Assembly (NCBI GenBank): GCA_047971485.1
Contig: JBKDZR010000064.1
Span: forward strand, 1-50,277
Length of the DNA stretch: 50,277 nucleotides
Source: JBKDZR01 sp047971485
GTDB lineage: Bacteria > Pseudomonadota > Alphaproteobacteria > Rhodobacterales > Rhodobacteraceae
Direction: 5' to 3'
How positions within the stretch are numbered: the first letter of the stretch is position 1; each line of letters opens with the position of its first letter. This document shows, one piece after another, positions 25,271-34,560 of this stretch. Position numbers and translations under genes: made by a program. The notes beneath the pieces were generated by a model. The model searched no databases. It saw only the letters and a list, made by a program, of their open reading frames with translations, and was not told the DNA's origin.

Positions 25271-26568
25271 TGGACCCGACCACGCTTTCGTTTCTGGGGA
25301 TGGGGGCGCTGCTGGTCCTGATGGTCCTGCGGGTGCCCATTGGCGTGGCCATGGGCACCGTCGGGGTTGTCGGCTTCTCGCTGGTGGTCAGCTGGCAGGC
25401 GGGGCTGAACCTGCTGGTCAACGCGCCCTATCGGATGATGTCGGATTACGCGCTCAGCGTGGTGCCGATGTTTGTGCTGATGGGGGTATTCGCCGGGGCA
25501 GGCGGCATGAGCCGCGAGTTGTTCGACGCCAGCAACGCCTGGCTGGGCCATGTCCGGGGCGGGCTGGCCACGGCGACGGTGGCGGCCAGCGGTGGCTTTG
25601 CGGCGATCAACGGATCCTCGGTGGCCTGTGCGGCGACGATGACCACTGTGGCCCTGCCCGAGATGCGCCGCGCCGGCTATGAGGCCGGCTTCGGTGCCGG
25701 GGTGATCGCGGCGGGGGGCACCCTGGGGGCGATGATCCCGCCCTCGGTCTTCCTGCTGCTCTACGGGATCATCACGGAACAGAACGTGGCCCAATTGTTC
25801 ATTGCGGGCGTGATCCCGGGCACCCTGGCCATGTGCCTTTATGCGCTGGCCATCCAGTATGTCGCCTGGCGCCGGCCCGGATCCATGCCGCCGGGGCGCA
25901 AGTTCACCTGGGCCGAGCGCTGGCAGTCCCTGCGCGGGCTGTGGGCAACGCTGGTGCTGTTCGCACTGGTGATCGTCGGCATGTATGGCGGCTTCGTCAC
26001 CGTGACCGAGGCGGCTGGCCTGGGCGCGGTGGGGGCGCTGCTGATCGGGGTGGTGCGTGGCAAGCTGGGCCCGAGGGCGATCCTGCGCTGTCTGGTTGAG
26101 GCATTGCAGATCACCGCGGCCATTTTCACCATCGCCGTGGGCGCGGTGCTGTTCGGCTATTTCCTGACCGTCACCCAGATGACCCAGAACCTGACCAGCT
26201 TTCTGACCGCGTTGCCCCTGCCGGCCTATGGGGTGCTGGGGCTGGTCTTGCTGGTCTATCTGGTTCTGGGCGCGGTGATGGACGAGTTGGCGATCATTCT
26301 GCTGACCGTGCCGATCGTGTTCCCCTCGATGGTGGCGCTGGGGTTTGATCCGGTCTGGTTCGGGATCGTGTTGGTGACAACGATCTCGATCGGGTTGATT
26401 TCTCCACCCGTGGGGATGAATGTCTTCGTCATCAATTCGATCGCGCGGGATGTGAAACTGGCGGCGATCTTTCGCGGTGTGTTGCCGTTCATTGCGGCCG
26501 ATATCGTGCGGATCCTGCTGCTCTGCCTGTTTCCGGCGTTGGCCCTGTGGCTGCCGGGATCGATGTGA
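25270..26568 (+). CDS. dctM: TRAP transporter large permease subunit (DctM family)
   Basis: A 432-residue polytopic permease with the length and many transmembrane helices of DctM. Family segments visible are LRVPIGVAMGTVGVVGF, the SGGFAAINGSSVACAATM region, GTLGAMIPPSVFLLLYGIIT and the C-terminal ISPPVGMNVFVINS. It works with DctP and DctQ in Na+-driven uptake. A GTG directly before the ATG (25267) exists; the ATG was preferred. Confidence 0.92.
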   Translation: MDPTTLSFLGMGALLVLMVLRVPIGVAMGTVGVVGFSLVVSWQAGLNLLVNAPYRMMSDYALSVVPMFVLMGVFAGAGGMSRELFDASNAWLGHVRGGLATATVAASGGFAAINGSSVACAATMTTVALPEMRRAGYEAGFGAGVIAAGGTLGAMIPPSVFLLLYGIITEQNVAQLFIAGVIPGTLAMCLYALAIQYVAWRRPGSMPPGRKFTWAERWQSLRGLWATLVLFALVIVGMYGGFVTVTEAAGLGAVGALLIGVVRGKLGPRAILRCLVEALQITAAIFTIAVGAVLFGYFLTVTQMTQNLTSFLTALPLPAYGVLGLVLLVYLVLGAVMDELAIILLTVPIVFPSMVALGFDPVWFGIVLVTTISIGLISPPVGMNVFVINSIARDVKLAAIFRGVLPFIAADIVRILLLCLFPALALWLPGSM

Positions 26569-26631
26569 AACCGGGGCTTGCGGCCCCATGAAACGTGGCG
26601 GATGTCCCGCCGCACAGGAAGGAGACAAACG

Positions 26632-28101
26632 ATGACAGTCAAGACGGCGACGGGCCGCGAATTGCGGACGCCCTCGAAGTTCTTCATCGATGGACAGTGG
26701 GTGGACCCCAAGGGCACCGCACGGCTGGAGGTCGTGTCCCCGGTCACCGAACAGCGGATCATGGACTATCCCGAGGCAACCGTGGCCGATGTCGACGATG
26801 CCATCGCGGCCGCGCGGCGGGCCTTTGACAGCGGCCCCTGGCCCCGGCTGTCGCCCAAGGAGCGCGCCGGCTATCTGCGCAAGGTGGCCGATCTGATCGA
26901 GGCCCGGATCGACGAGATCGCCGAAAGCTGGACCACCCAGATGGGTGCGCCGATCATGCTGACCAAGGTGCTGGCCCCGCAGAACGTAAAGCTGTTTCGC
27001 TATTACGCCGATCTGATCGACAGCAATTCCTACAGTTTTACCGAAGAACGCGAGCGCCCGGGTGGCGGCCGGACCGTGGTGGCCAAGGAACCGATCGGTG
27101 TCTGCGCGGCGATCACGCCGTGGAACGCGCCCATGGTGCTGTTGACCTACAAGATCGCGGCCGGTCTGGCCGCGGGGTGTACCTTTGTGGTGAAACCTTC
27201 GCCCGAAACGCCGCTTGAGGCCTATGTGATGGCCGAATGCATCGCCGAGGCGGGCCTGCCCAAGGGCGTGTTCAACCTGGTGCCCGCGGGCCGTGAGGTG
27301 GGGGATTACCTGATCCGGCACACGGATGTGGACAAGGTGGCGTTTACCGGGTCGACTGCGGCGGGCAAGCATATCGCGGCCGTCTGCGCCGAGCGTCTGG
27401 CCCGGGTCACGCTGGAACTGGGTGGCAAATCTGCGGCCCTGCTGCTGGACGATGCCGATTTCGAGGCCGCTCTGCCGGCGCTGATGATGTACTCCATGCC
27501 GATCACCGGTCAGGTCTGTTTCTCGCTGACCCGGATCCTGGTGCCGGAAAGCCGCGCCAAGGAATTCACCGATCTCTTCGTCGGCGCGGTCAAGACGATC
27601 AAGGTGGGCGACCCCTCGGATCCGGCGACCCAGATGGGGCCGCTGGCCATGGGCCGTCAGCTGGATCGGGTGAAAGGCTATATCGAGGCCGGTCTGGCCG
27701 AGGGCGCGACCATTGCCACCGGCGGCGGGCGGCCCGAGGGGCTGGACAAGGGCTTTTACATCGAGCCGACCATCTTCACCGGCGTGACCCCGGGGATGAA
27801 GATCGCGCAAGAGGAAATCTTCGGCCCGGTCGTGTCGATCATCACCTATACCGACGATGACGATGCCATCGCCAAGGCCAATGACAGCAATTACGGGCTG
27901 AACGGTGCGATTTTCTCGCGCGACAGTGACCGGGCCTATCGCCTGGCGCGCCGGATGCAATCGGGTACGGTGACGATCAACGGCAACATCATCGATCCGA
28001 CCACACCCTTCGGTGGGGTCAAGCAATCGGGCTATGGCCGCGAAGGTGGCCCCGAGGGGCTGGACAACTACCTGGAGACCAAGACGGTCAACTTCGCCTG
28101 A
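26632..28101 (+). CDS. NAD(P)+-dependent aldehyde dehydrogenase (probable benzaldehyde dehydrogenase)
   Basis: A 489-residue ALDH with all catalytic residues: Asn165 (TPWNAP), Lys188 (VVKPSPETPLEA), Glu262 (LELGGKS) and Cys296 (GQVCFS). The AAGGAG ribosome-binding site and ATG 26632 fix the start. In the operon with benzoylformate decarboxylase, the likely substrate is benzaldehyde (or a substituted form), giving benzoate; this is inferred from context, since ALDH sequences alone do not show substrate. The residue after Cys296 is Phe rather than the small residue common in many ALDHs, which may reflect an aromatic pocket. Confidence 0.88.
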   Translation: MTVKTATGRELRTPSKFFIDGQWVDPKGTARLEVVSPVTEQRIMDYPEATVADVDDAIAAARRAFDSGPWPRLSPKERAGYLRKVADLIEARIDEIAESWTTQMGAPIMLTKVLAPQNVKLFRYYADLIDSNSYSFTEERERPGGGRTVVAKEPIGVCAAITPWNAPMVLLTYKIAAGLAAGCTFVVKPSPETPLEAYVMAECIAEAGLPKGVFNLVPAGREVGDYLIRHTDVDKVAFTGSTAAGKHIAAVCAERLARVTLELGGKSAALLLDDADFEAALPALMMYSMPITGQVCFSLTRILVPESRAKEFTDLFVGAVKTIKVGDPSDPATQMGPLAMGRQLDRVKGYIEAGLAEGATIATGGGRPEGLDKGFYIEPTIFTGVTPGMKIAQEEIFGPVVSIITYTDDDDAIAKANDSNYGLNGAIFSRDSDRAYRLARRMQSGTVTINGNIIDPTTPFGGVKQSGYGREGGPEGLDNYLETKTVNFA

Positions 28102-28140
28102 AAGGGCCCATTGGTCACCTTCCGGTGGCCATCCCTTTGA

Positions 28141-28180
28141 ACACACCCCCGCCCGGTCCTCCGGGCGGGGGATTGTGTTT
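28141..28180 (+). terminator. Intrinsic terminator of the benzoylformate/TRAP operon
   Basis: CCCCCGCCCGG (28146-28156) pairs perfectly with CCGGGCGGGGG (28161-28171) around a TCCT loop; ACACA and TGTGT flanks can extend the stem. A short T-run follows. The remaining stretch to 28457 shows no gene. Confidence 0.85.
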
Positions 28181-28457
28181 GGCGCGTCCGCATCGTGCAG
28201 GGCTTCGGCCAGGTTCAGTGTGGCGGTGCCGTCGGGGCTGTTTTATGCCTTGGCCGGAGCAACGCCTGAGCGCCGCTGAGATGTGCCCCTGTCGGGCCTG
28301 ATCCGTGTCAATCTGCCGGTGCGGCCCTGCGGGTATGGCCTTGCGCAACAAGATCCATTTTTCTGAACTTGCCTCGCCGCCGGGAAAGGGCTTTTCTTTC
28401 ACCTTAACCGGGGGTGGCTAACCTGCGCCTTCCTTATTCGAGATCCATGGGGTTTTC

Positions 28458-29291
28458 ATGTCTGTCTTGTCCATCGATGCCGATACCCTGTTCCTGGAGG
28501 GCCAGACCGCCCGCGCTGCCGGCCAGGCCGCGGCGGCGGCCTATCAGGCACGCAAACCCTATCCCTACGGCAGCTTCGAGGATTTCCTGCCGGCTGAGAT
28601 CCTCGATCGGGTGAATGCCGAACTCAAGCAACTGCCCGAAAGCGATACCAGTTTCGACCGTCCCCAGGAAAAGCTGAAGACCAGCTATATTCCCGAACGC
28701 CTGCCGCCCTATACGCGTAATCTGTTTTACGTTCTGAATTCCCGTCCCTTTGTCCAGTTCCTGGAGGCCCTGACCGGGATCAAGGGGCTGATCCCGGATC
28801 CCTATTTCGCCGGGGGCGGGGTGCATATGGTGGCCAATGGCGGGCATCTGGATATTCATGCCGATTTCAATCACAATGCGATCCTTAATCTGGAGCGGCG
28901 CCTTAACGTTTTGATTTATCTGAACAAAGATTGGCAAAAGGACTATGGCGGATCTTTCGAGATCTGGAATAACGAGATGACCGAACTGGTCGACAGTTTC
29001 GTGCCGCTGTTCAACCGGATGGTCTGTTTCAATACCGGGTCCAGCACCTGGCACGGCAATCCCGATCCGGTGAACCACCCTCAGGGGCAGCCGCGCATGT
29101 CGCTGGCGCTGTATTATTACACGGCCACCTGGGATCCGACGAAGAAGGCCCATACCACGCTGTTCAAGCCCCGTCCGGGCAGCGTGGACCAGCAGGATCG
29201 CCAGACCCGCCGGACCGAGATCCTGCAGGATGTGCTGCCGCCGGTGGTCTTCCGTCGGGTGATTGGCCGGCTGCAGCGCCTGGGCTTCTGA
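28458..29291 (+). CDS. 2-oxoglutarate/Fe(II)-dependent oxygenase (prolyl-hydroxylase-like)
   Basis: A 277-residue protein with the double-stranded beta-helix oxygenase fold. The iron ligands are His134 and Asp136 (HLDIHADFNHN) and the distal His199 (SSTWHGNP); Arg213 (QPRMSLALYYY) should bind 2-oxoglutarate. It belongs to the broad 2OG-Fe(II) oxygenase group that hydroxylates proteins or small molecules, and the type is found in polysaccharide gene clusters next to glycosyltransferases. The substrate cannot be told from the sequence. It stands alone 128 bases before the large exported protein and reads in the same direction. Confidence 0.85.
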   Translation: MSVLSIDADTLFLEGQTARAAGQAAAAAYQARKPYPYGSFEDFLPAEILDRVNAELKQLPESDTSFDRPQEKLKTSYIPERLPPYTRNLFYVLNSRPFVQFLEALTGIKGLIPDPYFAGGGVHMVANGGHLDIHADFNHNAILNLERRLNVLIYLNKDWQKDYGGSFEIWNNEMTELVDSFVPLFNRMVCFNTGSSTWHGNPDPVNHPQGQPRMSLALYYYTATWDPTKKAHTTLFKPRPGSVDQQDRQTRRTEILQDVLPPVVFRRVIGRLQRLGF

Positions 29292-29347
29292 TCGGGGCGG
29301 GCTATTGCCGCTGCTGCCTTTTCGGGCGAGTGAATCAAATTCTCGAT

Positions 29348-29401
29348 TTGCCTTCAGTTTTATTTGCTTCCCGTGGGGAGGCGATTCTAGACTGAAGGCA
29401 A
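29348..29401 (+). promoter_or_regulatory. 11-bp inverted repeat in the leader of the 1630-residue protein gene
   Basis: TTGCCTTCAGT (29348-29358) and ACTGAAGGCAA (29391-29401) are perfect complements separated by 32 bases that can form an inner stem (CTTCCC/GGGGAG). The element ends 18 bases before the ATG at 29420, so in the mRNA it could form a structure next to the ribosome-binding site; as DNA it could be an operator. Confidence 0.45.
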
Positions 29402-29419
29402 TGTCGAGGGGATTTTCTT

Positions 29420-32400
29420 ATGCCTTTTTATTCAAATCGCCGTATTCTTCCTGTTATTTTTTCCATCTGGGCCCTGGCCATTGCCAACCCGGTGCGCGCG
29501 AATGACGATCTGAACCGGTTACTGGGGATCGGCGCGGCCATCCTTCTTAATCAGGCGGCCAAATCCCAGAACAGTGGCGGCAATCAAAGCAGCGGGCAAG
29601 GCGCGGCGCGAGGGGGCGGCGCGGGGGGCAATCCGGCCCAGGCTGCCGCCATGGATCTGCAGCGCGATCTCAACACGTTGGGCTTCGATGCCGGCCCGGT
29701 GGATGGTCAGCCCGGCGCGCGCACCCGGGCCGCGATCGAGGCGTATCAGGTCAGTCGCGGTTTCGCGGCCACCGGGACCCTGAGCCCGGTTCAGCGCATC
29801 GCGCTGGATATCGATGCGGCGGTGGCCGCCGCCGGAGGGGCGGAAACCGCCGAATTGCGCCGGCTTGAGATCCTTGAAGCGCAAAGCTACCTGCAACAGC
29901 TGGGCTATACGCCGGGCACGCCGGACGGGGCCTGGGGGCCCCGCTCGCAGGGGGCGCTGGAGGCCTTTCGTCGGGAAACCGGGACGGCCCTGTCCGGCGG
30001 CGGGCTGAACACAGCGGACCGGCTGGCCCTGTATGATCGGGTGCATGGCACGGCCCCGGTGGGGCGCCCGGACATGCTTCGGGTTGCGGCCTCCCAGCCG
30101 GTGGTCCCGGCTGCGCCGGCCACGGTCTCGGTGGCCCCGAGCTTTGACTGCGCCCTGGCCGGCACGTCGGTCGAGCGGGCGATCTGTGCCTCGCCCCGGC
30201 TGGCGGCGCTGGATCTGGCCCTGGCTGCCGCCTGGGCCGAGGCGGTGGCCAGGGCCGGGGGCAATCAGGCGCTGTTGCCGGCCCAGACGGCCTGGCTGGC
30301 GGCGCGCAATGCCTGTGGGGCTGACAGCGCTTGCCTGGAAAACAGCATGGCAGGGCGGATCTTGGCGCTTGGCGGGGCCGTGCCTGCGGGGACCGTTGCC
30401 GTTGCGCAGGCCGGGGGACAGACTGTTTCTGTCTCTTCCGGCCCTGTTCTTTCCGCCCCCGCCCCGGAGGCTGCAAGCGCCCGGGTGCATGTCATCGGCA
30501 ATCGCTTTGTTCAGGCGCCGGTCGGGTTCGACCGGCAGCTCATGTTGCGTCAGGTCCGGTTGAAACCCGAGATCCTGGAACCCGATGGGACGGTGGCTGC
30601 GATCGTGCATACGGATCGGGCCCGGACGCAGGGCATCTCGTCCAATACGGTCGCGGCCGAATTGCGCCAGCTGAACCAGTTGGACTATGCCGATCTGATC
30701 GCCCGGACCCGCGCGCAGGTGCTGCAAGAGGCCCAGGTTCTGGCGCCGATCGCCCCGGACAATCCGTTGCCGGTGGCTTTTTATCTGGGCTCCAGTGCGA
30801 CCGAGTTCGAAGAGGGCAAGGGCCTGCATCTGGTCCAGCGCAACGGGCAGACCGCTGTCGGTATGGCACGGGATTATCCGCAGGCGCGTCTGTCGGTGCC
30901 GCTGGACACGGCGGCCTTCGGCACCCTGCCGCTGGATCGCGCTGCGGCCGGGGCGTTGCTGGATCGGCAGCGTGCGGAACGCGATCAGGGGCGGACCCTG
31001 ACGCTGGTGGTCTGGGGGCGGATCACCCGCTTCGGGGCCGATGACACGGTGGCCGATTTCGCCCAGCCCGGCGGGGCCTTCAATCGCGAGACGCCGGTGA
31101 CCTTTGTGTTCGACGCCGCGACCCTGCATTTCCGGGCTGCCCAGGATGGCGCTTTCGCCAGTCAGGCTGCGGCCGAGGCTGAGGCGTTGCATGTCTTTCG
31201 CCCCGTTGCCGCCGGGACCGCGCCGCAGGGGTCGCGCGATGCCCTGGTTCTGGCCCGCGAACTTGGGCTGCCGGTTGAGGGCGAGGCCGTCACCGTGTCC
31301 TATACGGCCCAGGACAGGCGGGCCTCGGGCTGGGCGGCGTTCAACGCCTATACGCTGGTTGCGCTGGATCCCGACTATGCCCGCGAAGGGGATCGTTTCG
31401 CCGATCTGGCCGCCTTGGTCCTGTCCGAGGCGGATCAGCGCAGCTATTTCGGCAGCACCAATCTGATCGCGAATAACGGATTCTTTCAGGACAACGGCTT
31501 TGGGGTGGCGGCCCGGGCCTTCCCGGATGCCTTCGCCCGGCAGGATGCGAAACGGGCGTTCTTTGAAACCTATTATCCCCGGATCCAGGCCGTGGCACCG
31601 ATCTGGCCGCTGCCGTTGCGCTATACGCTGGATGTCCGGCTGGGTGATTATGATTTCGACACCCAGAGCTTTCCGATCTACTGGGGTGGGCTGGCGACGG
31701 CCGGCACCCCGATTGTCAATCTGCCCCTTGGCGTGGCCAATGCGAGGGCGGCGGGGATCCGGTCCGTCGATCAGTTTTCCATCCCCGAAGAACGGCTGAG
31801 CCTGCCGCCGGATCAGGCACGGGCGCTGAATGACCGGCTGGCCCCCGATCGCCGCGTGACCTTTGCCTGGTGGGCTGATTTCACCGGTTTCGAGGGCGGT
31901 GCCGAGATCGGCGAGCGGCTGGGTATGGGGGCGTATGAAAGCGGGCTGCCCTTCGGCCGGGCGGTGCTGAAGCGCGCGGGTCTGTTCGCCGATCCGGACC
32001 TGACCCTTCAGGTGCGCGATTACGATGTCGCGGCGCTGACGGTTCCGATCCCCGATCCGGTGGTCGAAGCCACGCCCGAGGCCCCGGTGGTTTCAGACGA
32101 TGTTGCCGCGCTCAATGCGCTGGAACCGTCCGGGCCTGCGGCCATCCTGGCCGTGACGGCCCAGGCGATGGGCGGCACCCCGGCGGATTATGAGGCGCTG
32201 GCCCGTACCCAACCGGCCGTCCAGGGGGCCAATGAATTCGACGAACCTGCCATTCTGGCCGCCACGGTTGAAGAAATCCGGGCCGCCCAGGCGGGGCCCT
32301 ATTGGGCACGGGGGACCGCCCGGCTGGACCGCTATGATCTGGAAACCGGGACATTTTCCTTCCAGGGGGCCAACCGGCTGTATTTCTCGGTGCAGGGGCA

Positions 32401-34312
32401 GGGGCTGCGGATCAATCCCGCCCTGACAGGGCCCGAGGTCTTCGATACGCTGGCCGTGCCGCAGGACGTGGCGCGCCGAGCCGTCGAATATTTCGAACAG
32501 ACCGGGCGCCGGAATGTGACCTTCATGATGCGGGTGACCCCGGCGGGGCTGGGGCCGAACAGCAACGGAACGCAGAACCTGGCGTTGTTGCTGCGCCCCG
32601 AAGAAGTGGTGTTCTTCCTGCCCGAGGATCGCATCCTGGGGGAAACCGTGATTCTGGGCCGGCGCGATTTTGCCCAGGCCAATGCGGCGGCCCGAGCCCG
32701 GGCTGAGCGGCGCTATGAGGTGGCGGATTTCGCCGGGCTGGACGCGCAGCCGCAACGGGTTGATCCCCATGTGCTGGATCTGGTCTGGCTGGCTGAAACC
32801 GGGGCCACACCCTCGGCTGAGCAACTGGCCGGGATGATGGCTTCGGCCTGGCGCCATGAAGGGGCAGCCGGGGAGGGGATCGGTCCGCGCTTTTTCACCG
32901 CAGGGGCGGCCTTCCCCGAACCGGTTGAGCGGATGCAGCTGAGCGACAGCTTTCTGAGTTTCGTGCAGGCCAAGGCGGCGGCATTGGGCGAGATGTTCGA
33001 GGTTCGGCTGGAACCACCGCGGACCCAGGACCGGGCCTGTGGCTGGGGGTCGGATCAGAATGTCTATCTGGGCAACACGCCGATCGGGGAACTGGTCCCG
33101 CAGTTCCGCGACGATCAGCAGGCCAAGGTCGAAAAGATTCGCGCGGCGGGCGAGGAGGTGGCCGTCACGCTGGACCGGCGCTATGGGTTGTTCATGCGCC
33201 GCCAGAGCGCGCGCTATGACAATTGTGAAAGCTGGCTTTCAGCGGTGGAGATTTCCGGCGCGGTTCAGGAAAGCGCGGCTGATGGTACGCAGCCGGTGGT
33301 GCTGGCCTTTCGCAAGACGGGCTTTGCCTCGGTGGCGGCACAGAACTATCTGATGCCGCTGATGGTGCTGCGCGGTGCTGGCGAAGGGGCCTGGCGGCTG
33401 ACGGCCGATGGCACACGGGGTGAGGAAATCGTGCCGGTCGCCCTGGCGGCCCCGGATCAGTCCCCGGCTTCGGATCCGGCACAATCCTCCGGCCAATCCT
33501 CCATGCCGGGCCAATCCTCTGCGGCCGTTCCGGCCCCGGTGTCCGACACGCCGCCCTCTGACCGGATGGCGGTGGCCCCGGCCCCGGGTGCGCCCGCCCG
33601 CGGGGACTGGCCCGGGCCGGATGCGATCGAGGTGGCCGTGTCGGAAACCGATCTGCTGGAGATCCGGACGGGCATGTCCATCGAGGCGGCGGCGGAGATC
33701 CTGCTGGCCCGTGATGGGCTGGGGGCGGTCTATGAAACCGCAACCTCGCCTGCGGCTGGCCGCGATCCCCTGGCCTATCGGCGGGTCTTCTTTTACCGCG
33801 ACGGCCAGGAGGCGATCACCCTGGGTTCCTATGCCCCCGAGGGGCCGGTGCTGGCGGTCATGCGGCGCATGTCCCTGACCAGCGGTGTATTGCCCTATGA
33901 TCAGATCGACGCGGCGCTGACAGAGAAGTATGGCCGGCCGGTCTTCGACATGGGCAATAACGGTTTCCGGGGCTATCTGGGGTCCTTCGGTGACGGGCGC
34001 TGCCATATCCTGCCGGTCGAGCCCCTGAACATGAGGGGGCTGACCCGGCTGCCTGGTGGGTCGGGTTGGGCCCCGGTCCGCAGCGGAGGCCTGGATATCT
34101 GGGCGGTGAACCTGCCCGCCTATGAGGCGCAGATGCTGGCCGTGACGCAAGGCTGCGGGACGGTACTGGTCTATATGGCTGAACGCCCCGAGGAGTGGAT
34201 GAAATCGGGTTTCTCGACCACCCTGATCGACCTTGATGGGGTGCGTCAAACTGTCGCAGAGCTGGCCGCGTCGGCGGCCGATTCGAACCCGGCGCTGGCC
34301 ATCGATTTTTAA
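29420..34312 (+). CDS. Very large exported protein with two peptidoglycan-binding domains and an LprI-like domain
   Basis: This 1630-residue protein has a Sec signal (to about residue 27, ANPVRA-ND). A Gly/Ser/Gln-rich spacer leads to two PG_binding_1-type domains (about 78-130 and 152-205; GFDAGPVDGQPGARTRAAIEAY and GYTPGTPDGAWGPRSQGALEAF are aligned halves). An LprI/DUF1311-like Cys-rich segment follows (about 242-315, with Cys244, 256, 299 and 305). The long central part (about 350-1330) repeats modules around LDVRLGDYDFDTQSFPI and TARLDRYDLETGTFSF. A Pro/Ser-rich linker separates a C-terminal domain (about 1400-1630) beginning VSETDLLEIRTGMSIEAAAEIL. It probably sits in the periplasm bound to the cell wall. 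I do not recognise the full architecture and assign no function. Confidence 0.85.
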   Translation: MPFYSNRRILPVIFSIWALAIANPVRANDDLNRLLGIGAAILLNQAAKSQNSGGNQSSGQGAARGGGAGGNPAQAAAMDLQRDLNTLGFDAGPVDGQPGARTRAAIEAYQVSRGFAATGTLSPVQRIALDIDAAVAAAGGAETAELRRLEILEAQSYLQQLGYTPGTPDGAWGPRSQGALEAFRRETGTALSGGGLNTADRLALYDRVHGTAPVGRPDMLRVAASQPVVPAAPATVSVAPSFDCALAGTSVERAICASPRLAALDLALAAAWAEAVARAGGNQALLPAQTAWLAARNACGADSACLENSMAGRILALGGAVPAGTVAVAQAGGQTVSVSSGPVLSAPAPEAASARVHVIGNRFVQAPVGFDRQLMLRQVRLKPEILEPDGTVAAIVHTDRARTQGISSNTVAAELRQLNQLDYADLIARTRAQVLQEAQVLAPIAPDNPLPVAFYLGSSATEFEEGKGLHLVQRNGQTAVGMARDYPQARLSVPLDTAAFGTLPLDRAAAGALLDRQRAERDQGRTLTLVVWGRITRFGADDTVADFAQPGGAFNRETPVTFVFDAATLHFRAAQDGAFASQAAAEAEALHVFRPVAAGTAPQGSRDALVLARELGLPVEGEAVTVSYTAQDRRASGWAAFNAYTLVALDPDYAREGDRFADLAALVLSEADQRSYFGSTNLIANNGFFQDNGFGVAARAFPDAFARQDAKRAFFETYYPRIQAVAPIWPLPLRYTLDVRLGDYDFDTQSFPIYWGGLATAGTPIVNLPLGVANARAAGIRSVDQFSIPEERLSLPPDQARALNDRLAPDRRVTFAWWADFTGFEGGAEIGERLGMGAYESGLPFGRAVLKRAGLFADPDLTLQVRDYDVAALTVPIPDPVVEATPEAPVVSDDVAALNALEPSGPAAILAVTAQAMGGTPADYEALARTQPAVQGANEFDEPAILAATVEEIRAAQAGPYWARGTARLDRYDLETGTFSFQGANRLYFSVQGQGLRINPALTGPEVFDTLAVPQDVARRAVEYFEQTGRRNVTFMMRVTPAGLGPNSNGTQNLALLLRPEEVVFFLPEDRILGETVILGRRDFAQANAAARARAERRYEVADFAGLDAQPQRVDPHVLDLVWLAETGATPSAEQLAGMMASAWRHEGAAGEGIGPRFFTAGAAFPEPVERMQLSDSFLSFVQAKAAALGEMFEVRLEPPRTQDRACGWGSDQNVYLGNTPIGELVPQFRDDQQAKVEKIRAAGEEVAVTLDRRYGLFMRRQSARYDNCESWLSAVEISGAVQESAADGTQPVVLAFRKTGFASVAAQNYLMPLMVLRGAGEGAWRLTADGTRGEEIVPVALAAPDQSPASDPAQSSGQSSMPGQSSAAVPAPVSDTPPSDRMAVAPAPGAPARGDWPGPDAIEVAVSETDLLEIRTGMSIEAAAEILLARDGLGAVYETATSPAAGRDPLAYRRVFFYRDGQEAITLGSYAPEGPVLAVMRRMSLTSGVLPYDQIDAALTEKYGRPVFDMGNNGFRGYLGSFGDGRCHILPVEPLNMRGLTRLPGGSGWAPVRSGGLDIWAVNLPAYEAQMLAVTQGCGTVLVYMAERPEEWMKSGFSTTLIDLDGVRQTVAELAASAADSNPALAIDF

Positions 34313-34354
34313 GCGAAATCTCGCCGATCATTTTCGCTTTGGAAACAAACAAAC

Positions 34355-34419
34355 CCCCTTGTTTTCTGGGGCGTGGGCATGAATCGAATCGGTCGTTTAC
34401 CTTTTGTTAAAACAAGGGG
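34355..34419 (+). promoter_or_regulatory. 11-bp inverted repeat upstream of the VWA gene
   Basis: CCCCTTGTTTT (34355-34365) and AAAACAAGGGG (34409-34419) are perfect complements 43 bases apart. The right arm can also pair locally with CCTTTTGTT (34400-34408), giving two competing structures. The region is AT-rich and lies between the stop at 34312 and the ATG at 34561; it could end transcription of the upstream gene or control the VWA gene. Confidence 0.4.
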
Positions 34420-34560
34420 TCAAGCAGTGAAGTCAAGCATTGTTGATGGATTAACTTTCTATTAACATCTCACGTGCTCCGGGGATTTTTTGTGCCCTGT
34501 GTGACCGCATTGAGGTGGTCGCAAAAAGAGTGTGTGACATGGAATTTTCATGGAGGGACC

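Noticed and set aside
25123..28146. A 1007-codon open frame on the minus strand
   Set aside because: It covers dctQ, dctM and the aldehyde dehydrogenase, all with intact catalytic or family motifs. The antisense product is His/Gln/Arg-rich and has no domain.
28182..28457. A small gene between the ALDH terminator and the oxygenase
   Set aside because: No frame has a plausible start with a ribosome-binding site or a recognisable product.
29519..31192. A 557-codon open frame on the minus strand
   Set aside because: Antisense to the large exported protein, whose own frame has a signal peptide and two recognised domains.
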